Source of the DNA: Rhodocyclaceae bacterium
GTDB taxonomy: Bacteria; Pseudomonadota; Gammaproteobacteria; Burkholderiales; Rhodocyclaceae
Reading direction: 5' to 3'
Length of the DNA stretch: 50,535 nucleotides
NCBI GenBank assembly: GCA_026646875.1
Contig: JAPKHL010000010.1
Location: 1 to 50,535 of the forward strand
The notes under the pieces are model-generated. The model was not told the DNA's origin. It did not search any database and saw nothing but the letters and a program-made list of their open reading frames with translations. Below are positions 1 through 8,085 of the stretch, piece after piece. The translations under genes and the position numbers were made by a program. Numbering within the stretch: position 1 is the first letter of the stretch; every line of letters begins with the position of its first letter.

Positions 1-356
1 GCCGCAGCGCTGACTGCTTCAGCCTTCTCGCGGGCGAGTGCCGCATCGTGACGCATGGGGGCAATCAAGGCGAACCATAACAGGGCGGCTGTCGTCCCCG
101 CGAGACCGAAGCGCCCGGCATTGCCCATCGCGCGACCGGACAATTTGAGCACGGTAGCACCGGCGCTCGCGGCGAAAAGGAACACGAACAGCGCAACGAA
201 CCCGGCCCAGATGTAGTCGTTCGGCGAAATCGAATGCCAGAACGAGCGCGTCGCCCAGACACCGAAGCCGCCCCCGGCGATCACGACGAAGATCCGCCAC
301 AGCATGGGAACGTCGCGCGCCGCCTCGTCGACGCAAAGCTCTGCCTGTTTTTTCAC
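1..356 (-). CDS. Small membrane protein, 3' end beyond the window edge
   Basis: The gene starts with GTG at 356-354, preceded by AGGAG at 6 nt spacing, and stays open to the left edge, so its C-terminus is missing. The visible 118 residues begin VKKQAELCVDEAARD. They contain three hydrophobic segments: about residues 16-35 (MLWRIFVVIAGGGFG), 48-69 (YIWAGFVALFVFLFAAS) and 85-100 (FGLAGTTAALLWFALI). A charged tail, HDAALAREKAEAV, follows. I do not recognise a family. It is probably an inner-membrane protein of unknown role. The reading frame is chosen because its composition is that of a real membrane protein, whereas the other frames here are Arg/Ser-rich shadows. It reads away from acnB's terminator and I see no clear promoter between 357 and 540. 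Confidence 0.7.
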   Translation of the reverse strand, partial: MKKQAELCVDEAARDVPMLWRIFVVIAGGGFGVWATRSFWHSISPNDYIWAGFVALFVFLFAASAGATVLKLSGRAMGNAGRFGLAGTTAALLWFALIAPMRHDAALAREKAEAVSAA

Positions 357-542
357 CGAACGCTCCTGCCATCCTTCATGGTCGAAGAATCAGTCATGCA
401 CTACGCGCGTGGCATGGTAACGGACCATGCGTGCCCCGTGGGCGTCCGTCACGGCGTTATCGCATCCGCTTCCAGCGCGAGGCCTTCGGCGTCCTCCGGA
501 TTCGCGGTCGCTCGCGACATCCTTGCCGGGCGCACCGACAAA

Positions 543-583
543 AAACCCCCGCCGCTCAGTTGCAACCGAGCTGGCGGGGGTTT
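543..583 (-). terminator. Strong intrinsic terminator after acnB
   Basis: An 11-bp stem is formed by 543-553 (AAACCCCCGCC) and 573-583 (GGCGGGGGTTT). It extends through GCTC (554-557) and GAGC (568-571) with one bulge. On the minus strand it runs into a T tract from 545 downwards, placing it 56 nt downstream of the acnB stop codon. The A and T flanks make it potentially bidirectional. The rest of the gap from 357 to 638 shows no gene that I can support. Confidence 0.88.
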
Positions 584-638
584 GCGGATTGCGACAGTCA
601 CCCGGGCTCAACCGGGCATGCCGGTCGATGCTCGTCGA

Positions 639-3236
639 TTACATCTCGACCGTTTCCGCCACTTCCACGAACGCCGGAATCTGGTCGAAGTTCATGTAGC
701 GGTAGATGTCGGCAGCCTTGGCGTTCACCACCTGGATCTGCTCCATGTACTCGGCCACGGTCGGGATCTTGCCCATCAGCGCGCACATCGCGGCCAGCTC
801 GGCGGAGCCCAGGAAGACCTGGGTGTCGATGCCGAGGCGGTTCGGGAAGTTGCGCGTCGAGGTCGACATGGCGGTCGAGCCCTTGCGGATCTGCGCCTGG
901 TTGCCCATGCACAGCGAGCAGCCCGGCATTTCCATGCGGGCGCCGGCCTTGCCGAGAACGCTGTAGTAGCCTTCCTCGGTGAGGATCAGCGCGTCCATCT
1001 TGGTCGGCGGGGCGATCCACAGGCGGGTCGGGATGTCCGACTTGCCTTCGAGCACCTTGCCGGCAGCGCGGAAGTGGCCGATGTTGGTCATGCACGAGCC
1101 GACGAAGACTTCATCGATCTTGGTGCCGGCGACTTCGGAGAGCACCTTCACGTCGTCCGGGTCGTTCGGGCAGGCGCAGATCGGCTCGGTCACTTCGGCC
1201 AGGTCGATCTCGATCACGGCGGCGTACTGGGCATCGGCGTCGGCCTTCAGCAGCGTGCCGTTGGCGATCCAGTCCTCCATGGCCTTGATGCGGCGCTTGA
1301 GCGTGCGCGCGTCCTGGTAGCCCTCGGCGATCATCCACTTCATCAGCGTGATGTTCGAGCGCATGTACTCGACGATCGGCTCCTTGTTCAGGGCGATCGC
1401 GCAGGCGGCGGCGGAGCGCTCGGCGGCGGCGTCGGACAGCTCGAAAGCCTGTTCGACCTTCAGATCCGGCAGGCCTTCGATTTCGAGGATGCGGCCGGAG
1501 AAGACGTTCTTCTTGCCCTTCTTCTCGACGGTCAGCAGGCCGGCCTTGATGGCGTACAGCGGAATCGCGTTAACGAGGTCGCGCAGCGTGATGCCGGGCT
1601 GCATCTTGCCCTTGAAGCGGACCAGCACCGATTCCGGCATGTCCAGCGGCATGACGCCGGTGGCAGCGGCAAAGGCGACCAGGCCGGAGCCGGCCGGGAA
1701 GGAGATGCCGATCGGGAAGCGGGTGTGCGAGTCGCCGCCGGTGCCGACGGTGTCGGGCAGCAGCAGGCGGTTCAGCCAGGAGTGGATGACGCCGTCGCCC
1801 GGACGCAGCGCAACGCCGCCACGGGTCGAGATGAAGGACGGCAGTTCGCGGTGCATCTTGACGTCGACCAGCTTCGGATAGGCCGCGGTGTGGCAGAAGG
1901 ACTGCATCACCAGGTCGGCCGAGAAGCCGAGGCAGGCCAGATCCTTCAGTTCGTCGCGGGTCATCGGGCCGGTGGTGTCCTGGGAACCGACGGTGGTCAT
2001 CTTCGGCTCGCAATACGTGCCCGGCAGGATGCCCTTGCCTTCCGGCAGGCCACAGGCGCGGCCGACCATCTTCTGCGCCAGCGAGTAGCCCTTGCCCGGA
2101 TCGTTCGGCTGCTGCGGCAGACGGAACAGGGTGGAGGCCGGCAGGCCCAGCGCCTCGCGCGCCTTGGCGGTGAGGCCACGGCCGATGATCAGCGGGATGC
2201 GGCCGCCAGCGCGGACTTCGTCGAGGATGACCAGGGTCTTCAGCTGCGATTCGGCGATGGTGACGCCGTTCTTGGTGGCGGTGACCTTGCCGGTGGCGGA
2301 ATCGATCTTCAGTTCGATCTCGTCGCCCATGTCCATCTGGCCGGCATCGATCTCGATCGGCAGTGCGCCGGCATCTTCCATCGTGTTGAAGAAGATCGGG
2401 GCGATCTTGGAACCCAGGCAGACGCCGCCGAAGCGCTTGTTCGGAACGAAGGGAATGTCTTCGCCGGTGAACCACAGCACCGAGTTGGTGGCGGACTTGC
2501 GCGAGGAGCCGGTGCCGACCACGTCACCGACGTAGGCGATCAGGTTGCCCTTGGCAGCGAGCTTTTCCAGCTGCTTGATCGGGCCGCGGGTGCCCGGTTC
2601 GTCGGCCTCGATGCCCGGACGCGGGTTCTTCAGCATGGCCAGCGCGTGCAGCGGGATGTCCGGACGCGACCAGGCATCCGGGGCCGGCGACAGGTCGTCG
2701 GTGTTGGTTTCGCCGGTCACCTTGAAGACGGTCAGCTTCTGCGAGGCCGGCACTTCCGGACGCGAGGTGAACCACTCGGCGTCGGCCCACGACTGCATCA
2801 CGGCCTTGGCGTTGGCGTTGCCCTTCTTGGCGAGCTCGGCGACATCGTGGAAATAGTCGAACACCAGCAGGGTCTTCTTCAGGCCCTCGGCGGCGACGCT
2901 GCCGCAGGTCGGACAGGCGAGCAGGTCGATCAGCGGCTTGACGTTGTAGCCGCCGAGCATGGTGCCGAGCAGTTCGGTGGCCTTTTCCTTCGAGATCAGG
3001 GCGCAGGATTCCTCGCCCTTGGCCACCTTGGCCAGGAACTCGGCCTTCACCTTGGCGGCGTCATCCACGCCGGCCGGCACGCGATAGGTGATCAGCTCGA
3101 CCAGGAAAGCCTCTTCGCCGGCCGGCGGATTCTTCAGCAATCCGACCAGATCGGCGGTCTGCTGCTTCGACAGCGGCAGGGGCGGGATGCCAAGCGCGGC
3201 GCGCTCGGCGACGTGGGCACGGTAGGATTCCAGCAC
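639..3236 (-). CDS. acnB: Aconitate hydratase B (bifunctional aconitase / 2-methylisocitrate dehydratase)
   Basis: AcnB converts citrate to isocitrate in the TCA cycle using a 4Fe-4S cluster, and can act on 2-methylcitrate-pathway intermediates. The start chosen is GTG at 3236-3234, giving [16 protein letters not shown]. This matches the family N-terminus and gives 865 residues, the usual AcnB length. GAAAGGA lies 7 nt upstream. A longer reading from 3290 would place the start in the leader and is not supported. The N-terminal HEAT-like and swivel domains come first, followed by the catalytic domains. The cluster ligands are visible in [10 protein letters not shown] and [11 protein letters not shown] near the C-terminus, and the protein ends VEM. 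The gene is monocistronic, with its own operator/promoter at 3367-3402 and the terminator at 543-583. Confidence 0.97.
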   Translation of the reverse strand: MLESYRAHVAERAALGIPPLPLSKQQTADLVGLLKNPPAGEEAFLVELITYRVPAGVDDAAKVKAEFLAKVAKGEESCALISKEKATELLGTMLGGYNVKPLIDLLACPTCGSVAAEGLKKTLLVFDYFHDVAELAKKGNANAKAVMQSWADAEWFTSRPEVPASQKLTVFKVTGETNTDDLSPAPDAWSRPDIPLHALAMLKNPRPGIEADEPGTRGPIKQLEKLAAKGNLIAYVGDVVGTGSSRKSATNSVLWFTGEDIPFVPNKRFGGVCLGSKIAPIFFNTMEDAGALPIEIDAGQMDMGDEIELKIDSATGKVTATKNGVTIAESQLKTLVILDEVRAGGRIPLIIGRGLTAKAREALGLPASTLFRLPQQPNDPGKGYSLAQKMVGRACGLPEGKGILPGTYCEPKMTTVGSQDTTGPMTRDELKDLACLGFSADLVMQSFCHTAAYPKLVDVKMHRELPSFISTRGGVALRPGDGVIHSWLNRLLLPDTVGTGGDSHTRFPIGISFPAGSGLVAFAAATGVMPLDMPESVLVRFKGKMQPGITLRDLVNAIPLYAIKAGLLTVEKKGKKNVFSGRILEIEGLPDLKVEQAFELSDAAAERSAAACAIALNKEPIVEYMRSNITLMKWMIAEGYQDARTLKRRIKAMEDWIANGTLLKADADAQYAAVIEIDLAEVTEPICACPNDPDDVKVLSEVAGTKIDEVFVGSCMTNIGHFRAAGKVLEGKSDIPTRLWIAPPTKMDALILTEEGYYSVLGKAGARMEMPGCSLCMGNQAQIRKGSTAMSTSTRNFPNRLGIDTQVFLGSAELAAMCALMGKIPTVAEYMEQIQVVNAKAADIYRYMNFDQIPAFVEVAETVEM

Positions 3237-3366
3237 GGCGACGTCCTTTCTCAAAGGTTGCACTAGGGCGAAACGGAAATTGTACTGCAAGGCCCGGACG
3301 GCACTGCGCGAGAGAAAGGGGGCCGGGAAGATCCCGGACGGGCTCCGGAACGCAGTCCGAACAAGT

Positions 3367-3402
3367 CTTATATATTTTATAAGTTACACACCCGGATGTG
3401 AA
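3367..3402 (-). promoter_or_regulatory. acnB promoter with palindromic operator over the -10
   Basis: Reading the minus strand, TTCACA (3402-3397), a 17-nt spacer and TAAAAT (3379-3374) form a near-consensus promoter. The -10 lies inside a perfect AT-rich palindrome, CTTATA-N5-TATAAG, at 3367-3383. An operator placed on the -10 suggests repression. The leader to the GTG start is about 130 nt and contains a short hairpin, CCGGGA-AGA-TCCCGG, at 3333-3347. A weaker -10-like TACAAT at 3284-3279 has no convincing -35. Confidence 0.62.
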
Positions 3403-3489
3403 GGACCCCGGCGCATTGCCCGCCGTTCCTGCCGTGAAAAACCACCAGGATGACGCGCGCGGAAGCCGCCCAGAAAGGGGGAAGGAAAC

Positions 3490-3705
3490 TCAGGCGGCGA
3501 CCAGGACGATCTCCGTGCCGCCGTAGCTGACGGTCTGCCCGGGGCGCAGCTTGGCCCGCTTGCGCGATTCCGGGACACCATCGACGCGCACCGCGCCGGC
3601 CTCGATCTCGGCGTGCGCGAAACCGCCGGAAGGACACAGGCCGGTGGCCTTGAGCAGCTGGTCGAGCTGGATGTGATCGCCGCGCACGGCAAACTGGAGG
3701 GACAT
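3490..3705 (-). CDS. S4-domain RNA-binding protein (YbcJ-like)
   Basis: This 71-residue protein consists almost only of an S4-type RNA-binding fold. IQLDQLLKATGLCPSGGFA is followed by IEAGAVRVDGVPESRKRAKLRPGQTV, the pattern of YbcJ/YaaA-type small S4 proteins and of heat-shock protein 15. The probable role is binding structured RNA, such as ribosomal RNA, in the cytoplasm, but the target is unknown. The start is ATG at 3705. No good ribosome-binding site is visible, and upstream in-frame codons belong to the shadow of the next gene. It lies 68 nt downstream of the YkgJ-like gene on the same strand and could be co-transcribed with it. Confidence 0.8.
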   Translation of the reverse strand: MSLQFAVRGDHIQLDQLLKATGLCPSGGFAHAEIEAGAVRVDGVPESRKRAKLRPGQTVSYGGTEIVLVAA

Positions 3706-3773
3706 GGGAGGGCTTTCGGTGAAGGGGAGTCGACGGGAAATCGGCAGGAACGGCGGCTGACGGCGTGACCGGT

Positions 3774-4115
3774 TCAACCGCGCGGGGAAAGCGCCAGCGG
3801 CGGCAGGCCGTGGCGTCGGCGCGCCCGGTCGCAGGCATCGTCGCCGATGCCGAGCGGTGCGTACGGCGCGAAATCCCGGCAAGGTCCGGGACGCCGCTCG
3901 TAGATGGTGCACTGCACGGCCACGCCGACCTCGCCGGCCAGGGCGGCGCAGCGCGGCGGCGCGTCGTCGGTGCCGCGCATGCGGCAAAGGCTGGCGGTCA
4001 GGGGCAAGGCCAGCGTGGCCGGAACGCCGGTGCGCTCGTCCATCTCGGAGACATGGAAGTCGACGCGAAAGGCGGCGCAGCAAGCGCCGCAGGAGAGGCA
4101 GGCGGGAGCGGACAT
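3774..4115 (-). CDS. YkgJ-family cysteine cluster protein
   Basis: This 113-residue protein has the hallmark N-terminus ACLSCGACCAAF (Cys6, 9, 12 and 13). Further cysteines lie at CRMRG, PPRCAAL, VQCTIYERRPGPCRDF and DDACDRAR. The family (CxxCxxCC, UPF0153/YkgJ) is predicted to bind zinc or an iron-sulfur cluster, and no enzymatic role is established. The start is ATG at 4115, the first in-frame Met before the motif. It has its own promoter at 4148-4176 and may share a transcript with the S4 protein downstream. Confidence 0.85.
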   Translation of the reverse strand: MSAPACLSCGACCAAFRVDFHVSEMDERTGVPATLALPLTASLCRMRGTDDAPPRCAALAGEVGVAVQCTIYERRPGPCRDFAPYAPLGIGDDACDRARRRHGLPPLALSPRG

Positions 4116-4147
4116 GGGGCGTGCAGAGAAAACCGGGCCGGGGCGGC

Positions 4148-4176
4148 AATGTAGCGGCTGCGCCCCCCCCTGGCAA
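4148..4176 (-). promoter_or_regulatory. Promoter of the YkgJ-like gene, with a G8 tract in the spacer
   Basis: On the minus strand TTGCCA (4176-4171), exactly 17 nt and TACATT (4153-4148) lie 32 nt upstream of the start codon. The spacer begins with eight consecutive G residues, so slippage would change the -35/-10 distance. Confidence 0.55.
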
Positions 4177-4189
4177 GGCCGGCGGGCGG

Positions 4190-5119
4190 TCAGCCGCGCG
4201 CGTGCGTGCGCACGAAATCGACCGCCGGCCCGACCACCGCCGGATCGCGCAGGATGCGCCGGTGTCCGAGTCCCCCGGTGGCCAGCAGGCGCGCGCCGGA
4301 CCAGTGTGCGGCCAGCCGTTCGCCGGCGGCGAAGGGCACTTCGCGGTCGTCGCGGTCATGCACGATCAGGGCCGGGATGCGCTGCTGGGCCGCCAGCGCG
4401 CCGCCCTCGAGATCCTTCCAGGCCACGCCGAGACGGCGCTCGAGGTGGCGCTGCATGGCATCGCGCACGCGTTCGCTGACATTGAGCTGGCGCGCGAAAT
4501 AGCGCGAATAGGCGTCGAAATCGGTTGGCGCGGCGACGGTCACCACGGCGGCCGGCGCGATCCAGCCCTGCGTCAGCGCGTAGCTGGTCGCGGCACCGCC
4601 GAGCGAATGGGCGATCACCGCCTGCACGCCGCCCACCGCACCGGCCACCGCCCGGACCGCCTGCGCAAAATGCAGCATCGAGGCATAACGGTGCTCGGAG
4701 AATCCGTGCGCTGGCGCATCGAGCGCCACCACGTCGAAACCGGCATCGAGCAGCGGCTGGATGAAGGCGTGCAGCTGCGTGCCGCGTCCGCCCCAGCCGT
4801 GCATCAGCAGCACGCGCGGCGCGCCCTCGCCGTCCGCACTGCCGGGCGCGGCCCAGCGCCAGGCGGCGATGCGGCCGTGGCGGCCGCGCACGTCGACGGT
4901 CCGGGCCCGCGCCAGCCAGGCCTGCTCGACCGGCGGATGCGGATGCCGGGGCGGCGTGCAGAACAGGTGCGTCGCCCAGCGCCGGGCAAGTCCCGGCGCC
5001 AGCCGCGAGGTCAGGCCGAGCCCGACGCGGCGCGCCGCGAAGACGAGGGCCGCCGCGCCACGCGGCGCGGGAAGGGCGGAATCGGTGCCGGCAACCGGCC
5101 GGCCGGAGGAAGTGCGCAT
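4190..5119 (-). CDS. Alpha/beta hydrolase
   Basis: This 309-residue alpha/beta-hydrolase-fold enzyme has the oxyanion region LLMHGWGGRG (residues 104-113) and the nucleophile elbow AHSLGGA (Ser172). The acid is probably Asp258 in IVHDRDDREVPF, and the catalytic His is His286 in GGLGHRRIL. The fold and triad are clear. The substrate is not: esterase, lipase or acyl-chain-related activity is possible. About 70 N-terminal residues precede the core without a clear signal peptide. The start is ATG at 5119. The promoter at 5176-5205 contains a TetR-type palindrome, suggesting a ligand-inducible gene. The YkgJ-like gene 74 nt downstream has its own promoter. Confidence 0.86.
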   Translation of the reverse strand: MRTSSGRPVAGTDSALPAPRGAAALVFAARRVGLGLTSRLAPGLARRWATHLFCTPPRHPHPPVEQAWLARARTVDVRGRHGRIAAWRWAAPGSADGEGAPRVLLMHGWGGRGTQLHAFIQPLLDAGFDVVALDAPAHGFSEHRYASMLHFAQAVRAVAGAVGGVQAVIAHSLGGAATSYALTQGWIAPAAVVTVAAPTDFDAYSRYFARQLNVSERVRDAMQRHLERRLGVAWKDLEGGALAAQQRIPALIVHDRDDREVPFAAGERLAAHWSGARLLATGGLGHRRILRDPAVVGPAVDFVRTHARG

Positions 5120-5175
5120 GACGGAGCGTCGCTGCCTTTCTTGAGAACGAGGGAAGGGATGACCGAGGGAACCCC

Positions 5176-5205
5176 GTTATAGCGCAAACGATCGTTTGAA
5201 TTCAA
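5176..5205 (-). promoter_or_regulatory. Hydrolase promoter with a TetR-type operator in the spacer
   Basis: On the minus strand TTGAAT (5205-5200), an 18-nt spacer and TATAAC (5181-5176) form the promoter. The spacer holds a perfect 14-bp palindrome, CAAACGATCGTTTG, at 5185-5198. A palindrome between -35 and -10 is a classic TetR-family repressor layout. The CAAAC-N4-GTTTG half-sites resemble the PsrA-type fatty-acid regulator motif, but that resemblance is from memory. Confidence 0.65.
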
Positions 5206-5252
5206 GCGCACACCGCACCGGGCGCGGCCGCTGCGCCCGCCCCCACCGCGCC

Positions 5253-6581
5253 TCACCCCGCCCGCGGCAGCCAGAGTACCGCGCGCAGGCCGCCCGCCGG
5301 CCGGTTCTCCAGATGCACCTCGCCGCCGTGGTCGCGGGCGATCTGCCGGACAATCGCCAGGCCGAGTCCGACGCCGCCGGTTTCCCGGCTGCGCGACGAC
5401 TCCAGCCGGTAGAAGGGCTCGAACACCCGCGCCAGTTCCTCCGCCGGCAACCCCGGGCCAGCGTCGTCGACGTGGATCAGGCAGCCGTCTCGCGCCAGCT
5501 CGACGCCGACGCTCGCCTGCCCGCCGTATTTCAGGGCATTGTCGACCAGATTGCCGAGGGCCCGCCGCAGGGCCTGCGGGCGCCCCTGGATGCGCAACGA
5601 CTCGGGCGCGCTCAGCGGAACGCGCTCGCCGATCTCGGCGTAGTCGTCGACCAGGCTTTCCAGCAGGGCGGTCAGGTCGAGCGGCTGCACCGCCTCGTCC
5701 GCCGCCCGTCCGTGCAGGAAGTCGAGGGCGCTGTCGAGCATTCCCTGCATCTCGTCGAGATCGCGCGCGAAACGCTCGCGCAGGCGCGGATCGGCCAGCA
5801 TCTCGCTGCGCAGGCGCAGGCGCGTCACCGGCGTCTTCAGATCGTGCGACACCGCCGCGAGAAAGCGCTCGCGCTCCTCGATGCCCGTGCTGATGCGCTG
5901 CTGCATGGCGTTGAACGCCCGCACCGCCGTGCGCACCTCGAGCGGCCCGGCCTCGGGCAGCGGTGGCCGCTTGAGATCGACGGCCAGCGTGTCGGCGGCG
6001 CGGGCCAGCTCGGTCAGCGGCCGGATCGCCATCCGCGCGATCAGCCAGACCAGCACGAACACCGTCAACAGCATCAGCCCGAGCGTCATGAAATGGTGCA
6101 CCGGCAGCGCGAAGATCTCCTCCGGCGCCTGCCCGTGGATGCGCAACCAGTTGCCCGACGAGAGGCGCAGGTAGAGGTCGAAGGCGAAGGCGGTGCGATC
6201 GGGCACCCGCACCGCGTGCACGACGACCTCGCGGCCGAGCGTCTCGCGCACGCGGGCGAGGAATCCGGAATCGTCACCCGGGGCGGCGGCAGCGGCAACC
6301 TTACCGGAGATCCCGGCGGCCGGTGGCGCCGCACCGATGGCCAACTGCTGGCGCGGCAGGCTGAGCAGGCGTGCCAGCCCGGCCTGCCCGGTGGCCGGCT
6401 GGTGGTCGATGGCGCGGTAGACGGCGGCCACGCGCTGGGCGAATTCGCCGCTGACGGTGCGTGCGATGACCCGCTGCCGCTCGACCAGGTGCAGCGTGGC
6501 GCCAATCAGCTGCGCGACGATCAGCCCTCCCGCCATCAGCAGCAGCAGGCGGCCGAACAGGGTGCGCGGCAGCAGCCTCAC
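5253..6581 (-). CDS. Two-component sensor histidine kinase
   Basis: This 442-residue membrane kinase has transmembrane segments at about residues 11-31 and 165-183, enclosing a periplasmic sensor of about 130 residues. A HAMP region follows, with RPLTELARAADTLAV near 187-201. The phospho-acceptor is His246 in AAVSHDLKTPVTRL. The N box is GNLVDNALKYGG (343-354), G1 is DDAGPGLP, F is FEPFYR and G2 is GGVGLGLAI. The start is GTG at 6581, which overlaps the regulator's TGA as GTGA. Readings that extend further upstream run through the regulator in the wrong frame. The kinase is the last gene of the operon and is the expected partner of the adjacent OmpR-type regulator. The sensed signal is unknown. 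Confidence 0.92.
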   Translation of the reverse strand: MRLLPRTLFGRLLLLMAGGLIVAQLIGATLHLVERQRVIARTVSGEFAQRVAAVYRAIDHQPATGQAGLARLLSLPRQQLAIGAAPPAAGISGKVAAAAAPGDDSGFLARVRETLGREVVVHAVRVPDRTAFAFDLYLRLSSGNWLRIHGQAPEEIFALPVHHFMTLGLMLLTVFVLVWLIARMAIRPLTELARAADTLAVDLKRPPLPEAGPLEVRTAVRAFNAMQQRISTGIEERERFLAAVSHDLKTPVTRLRLRSEMLADPRLRERFARDLDEMQGMLDSALDFLHGRAADEAVQPLDLTALLESLVDDYAEIGERVPLSAPESLRIQGRPQALRRALGNLVDNALKYGGQASVGVELARDGCLIHVDDAGPGLPAEELARVFEPFYRLESSRSRETGGVGLGLAIVRQIARDHGGEVHLENRPAGGLRAVLWLPRAG

Positions 6582-7303
6582 GGCGTGCCCGTCACCGTGC
6601 TGGCCAGCACGTAGCCCTCGCCGCGCACGGTCTTGATCAGCGCCGGCTCGCGGCTGTCGTCGCGCAGGCGCTTGCGCAGCCGGCCGACGAGCACGTCGAT
6701 GCTGCGGTCGAAGAGCACCGTCTCGCGCCCGTTGGCGAGCTCGAGCAGCTGCTCGCGGCTCATCACGCACTGCGGATGATCCAGGAACACGCGCAGCAGC
6801 CGGTACTCGGCGCCGGACAGCGGCACCACCAGGCCGTCCGGCGCGCGCACGCTGCGCGCCGCCACGTCGAGCGTCCACCCGGCGAAGCCCAGGGTGCGCA
6901 CCTCGGAGGCCGCCATGTTCGCCGGCAGCGCCTGCGCGCGCCGCACGATGCTGCGGATGCGGGCAAGCAGCTCGCGCGGATTGAAGGGCTTGGCGAGATA
7001 GTCGTCGGCGCCCATCTCCAGCCCGACGATGCGATCGACCTCGTCGCCGCGCGCGGTGAGCATCAGCACCGGCAGGTTGGAGCGCGCGCGCAGCTCGCGG
7101 CACAGGCTCAGGCCGTCCTCGCCGGGCAGCATCAGGTCGAGGATCACCAGATCGATGCGGTTCTCCTCCAGCGCGCGGCGCATCGCGCGGCCGTCGGCCA
7201 CGGCGCTGACCCGGTAGCCGGCCTGCTCGAGGTACTCGCCGAGCAGCTGGCGGATTTCGCGGTCGTCGTCGACGACCAGCAGGTGGTCTCGATGGGCAGT
7301 CAT
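6578..7303 (-). CDS. OmpR-family response regulator
   Basis: This 241-residue regulator has an N-terminal receiver with acidic residues VVDDDRE, the phospho-acceptor Asp56 in LVILDLMLPGEDG, Thr in LMLTARG and Lys in YLAKPFNP. The C-terminal winged-helix DNA-binding domain ends SIDVLVGRLRKRLRDD...IKTVRGEGYVL. The start is ATG at 7303, 11 nt after the ATPase stop. The 3' end overlaps the kinase start. Its position at the end of an exporter operon suggests that it controls that operon or a stress response linked to it. Confidence 0.94.
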   Translation of the reverse strand: MTAHRDHLLVVDDDREIRQLLGEYLEQAGYRVSAVADGRAMRRALEENRIDLVILDLMLPGEDGLSLCRELRARSNLPVLMLTARGDEVDRIVGLEMGADDYLAKPFNPRELLARIRSIVRRAQALPANMAASEVRTLGFAGWTLDVAARSVRAPDGLVVPLSGAEYRLLRVFLDHPQCVMSREQLLELANGRETVLFDRSIDVLVGRLRKRLRDDSREPALIKTVRGEGYVLASTVTGTP

Positions 7304-7314
7304 GGGCCGACAGC

Positions 7315-8085
7315 CTACCCGATCGCCGCCGGCGCGGGGTCCGCGTCGAGCGGCCGGCCCTCGCCGGCCTCCTCCTCGGTGCGTCCGTCGCGGATGCGGT
7401 AGAGGCGGCGGAAGGTCGGAATGATCTTCTCGTCGTGCGTCACCACGACGATCGCCGCGCCGTAGCGCTGCGCCATCTCGCCGAGGATGCGCATGACCGC
7501 CAGTGCGCGGGTCGAATCGAGCGGCGCGGTCGGTTCGTCGGCGAGGATCACCGGCGGCCGGTTGATCAGCGAGCGCGCGATGGCCACCCGCTGCTGCTCG
7601 CCCCCGGAAAGTTGCGAAACACGCACACCGCTGCGGTGGCCGACGTCGAGCGCCGCGATCAGCTCGCGGGCCCGGCTGCGCGCCTGCGCGTCCGGCACCC
7701 CGGCGAGCATCGGCAGGAGGGCGACGTTGTCGACCACGTCGAGGAAAGGGATCAGGTAGGGCGCCTGGAAGATGAAGCCGATCCGGTCGCGGCGCAGCGC
7801 GCGCAGGTCGGCGATCCGCCAACCGCCCCGGGCGCCGTCGAAGATCGTCTCGCCGGCCAGCTCGATGCGGCCGTCGGTGGGCTCGATCACCGCGCCCAGG
7901 CACTTGAGCAGGGTGCTCTTGCCCGAACCGCTCGGCCCCACCAGACCGATCACCTCGCCGCGCCGGACGGTCATGTCGACGCCGCGCAGGGCTGGCACGG
8001 CGGTGCTGCCCCGGCCGTAGGTCTTGGTCAGCCCGGACAGGCGGATCGCCACGTCGTCGCCGGGGAGGCTGGCCGGCGCGCTCAT
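7315..8085 (-). CDS. ABC exporter ATPase (DevA/MacB/LolD type)
   Basis: This 256-residue ATPase has Walker [13 protein letters not shown], the Q-loop in [14 protein letters not shown], signature [15 protein letters not shown], Walker [14 protein letters not shown] and the H-loop VVVTHDEK. This set fits the subfamily that drives FtsX-like mechanotransmission permeases rather than classical transporters. The start is ATG at 8085, whose ATGA overlaps the permease stop. It should couple ATP hydrolysis to the adjacent permease and membrane-fusion protein. Confidence 0.93.
   Translation of the reverse strand: MSAPASLPGDDVAIRLSGLTKTYGRGSTAVPALRGVDMTVRRGEVIGLVGPSGSGKSTLLKCLGAVIEPTDGRIELAGETIFDGARGGWRIADLRALRRDRIGFIFQAPYLIPFLDVVDNVALLPMLAGVPDAQARSRARELIAALDVGHRSGVRVSQLSGGEQQRVAIARSLINRPPVILADEPTAPLDSTRALAVMRILGEMAQRYGAAIVVVTHDEKIIPTFRRLYRIRDGRTEEEAGEGRPLDADPAPAAIG

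Noticed and set aside
234-3266. Open frame of 1010 codons on the plus strand opposite acnB
   Set aside because: It is rich in His, Gly, Arg and Asp with no domain pattern, and mirrors the codons of acnB. A long antisense frame is expected in GC-rich DNA.
3333-3347. Hairpin CCGGGA-AGA-TCCCGG upstream of acnB
   Set aside because: It is short and lacks a T tract on either strand. I treat it only as a leader feature of acnB, not as a terminator.
5220-5238. GGGCGC/GCGCCC hairpin after the histidine kinase gene
   Set aside because: A six-bp stem without a T tract is common by chance in this base composition.
5253-7103. Apparent 616-codon protein covering kinase and regulator
   Set aside because: The upstream 174 codons are an out-of-frame reading of the response regulator. 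The kinase starts at the GTG that overlaps the regulator's stop.
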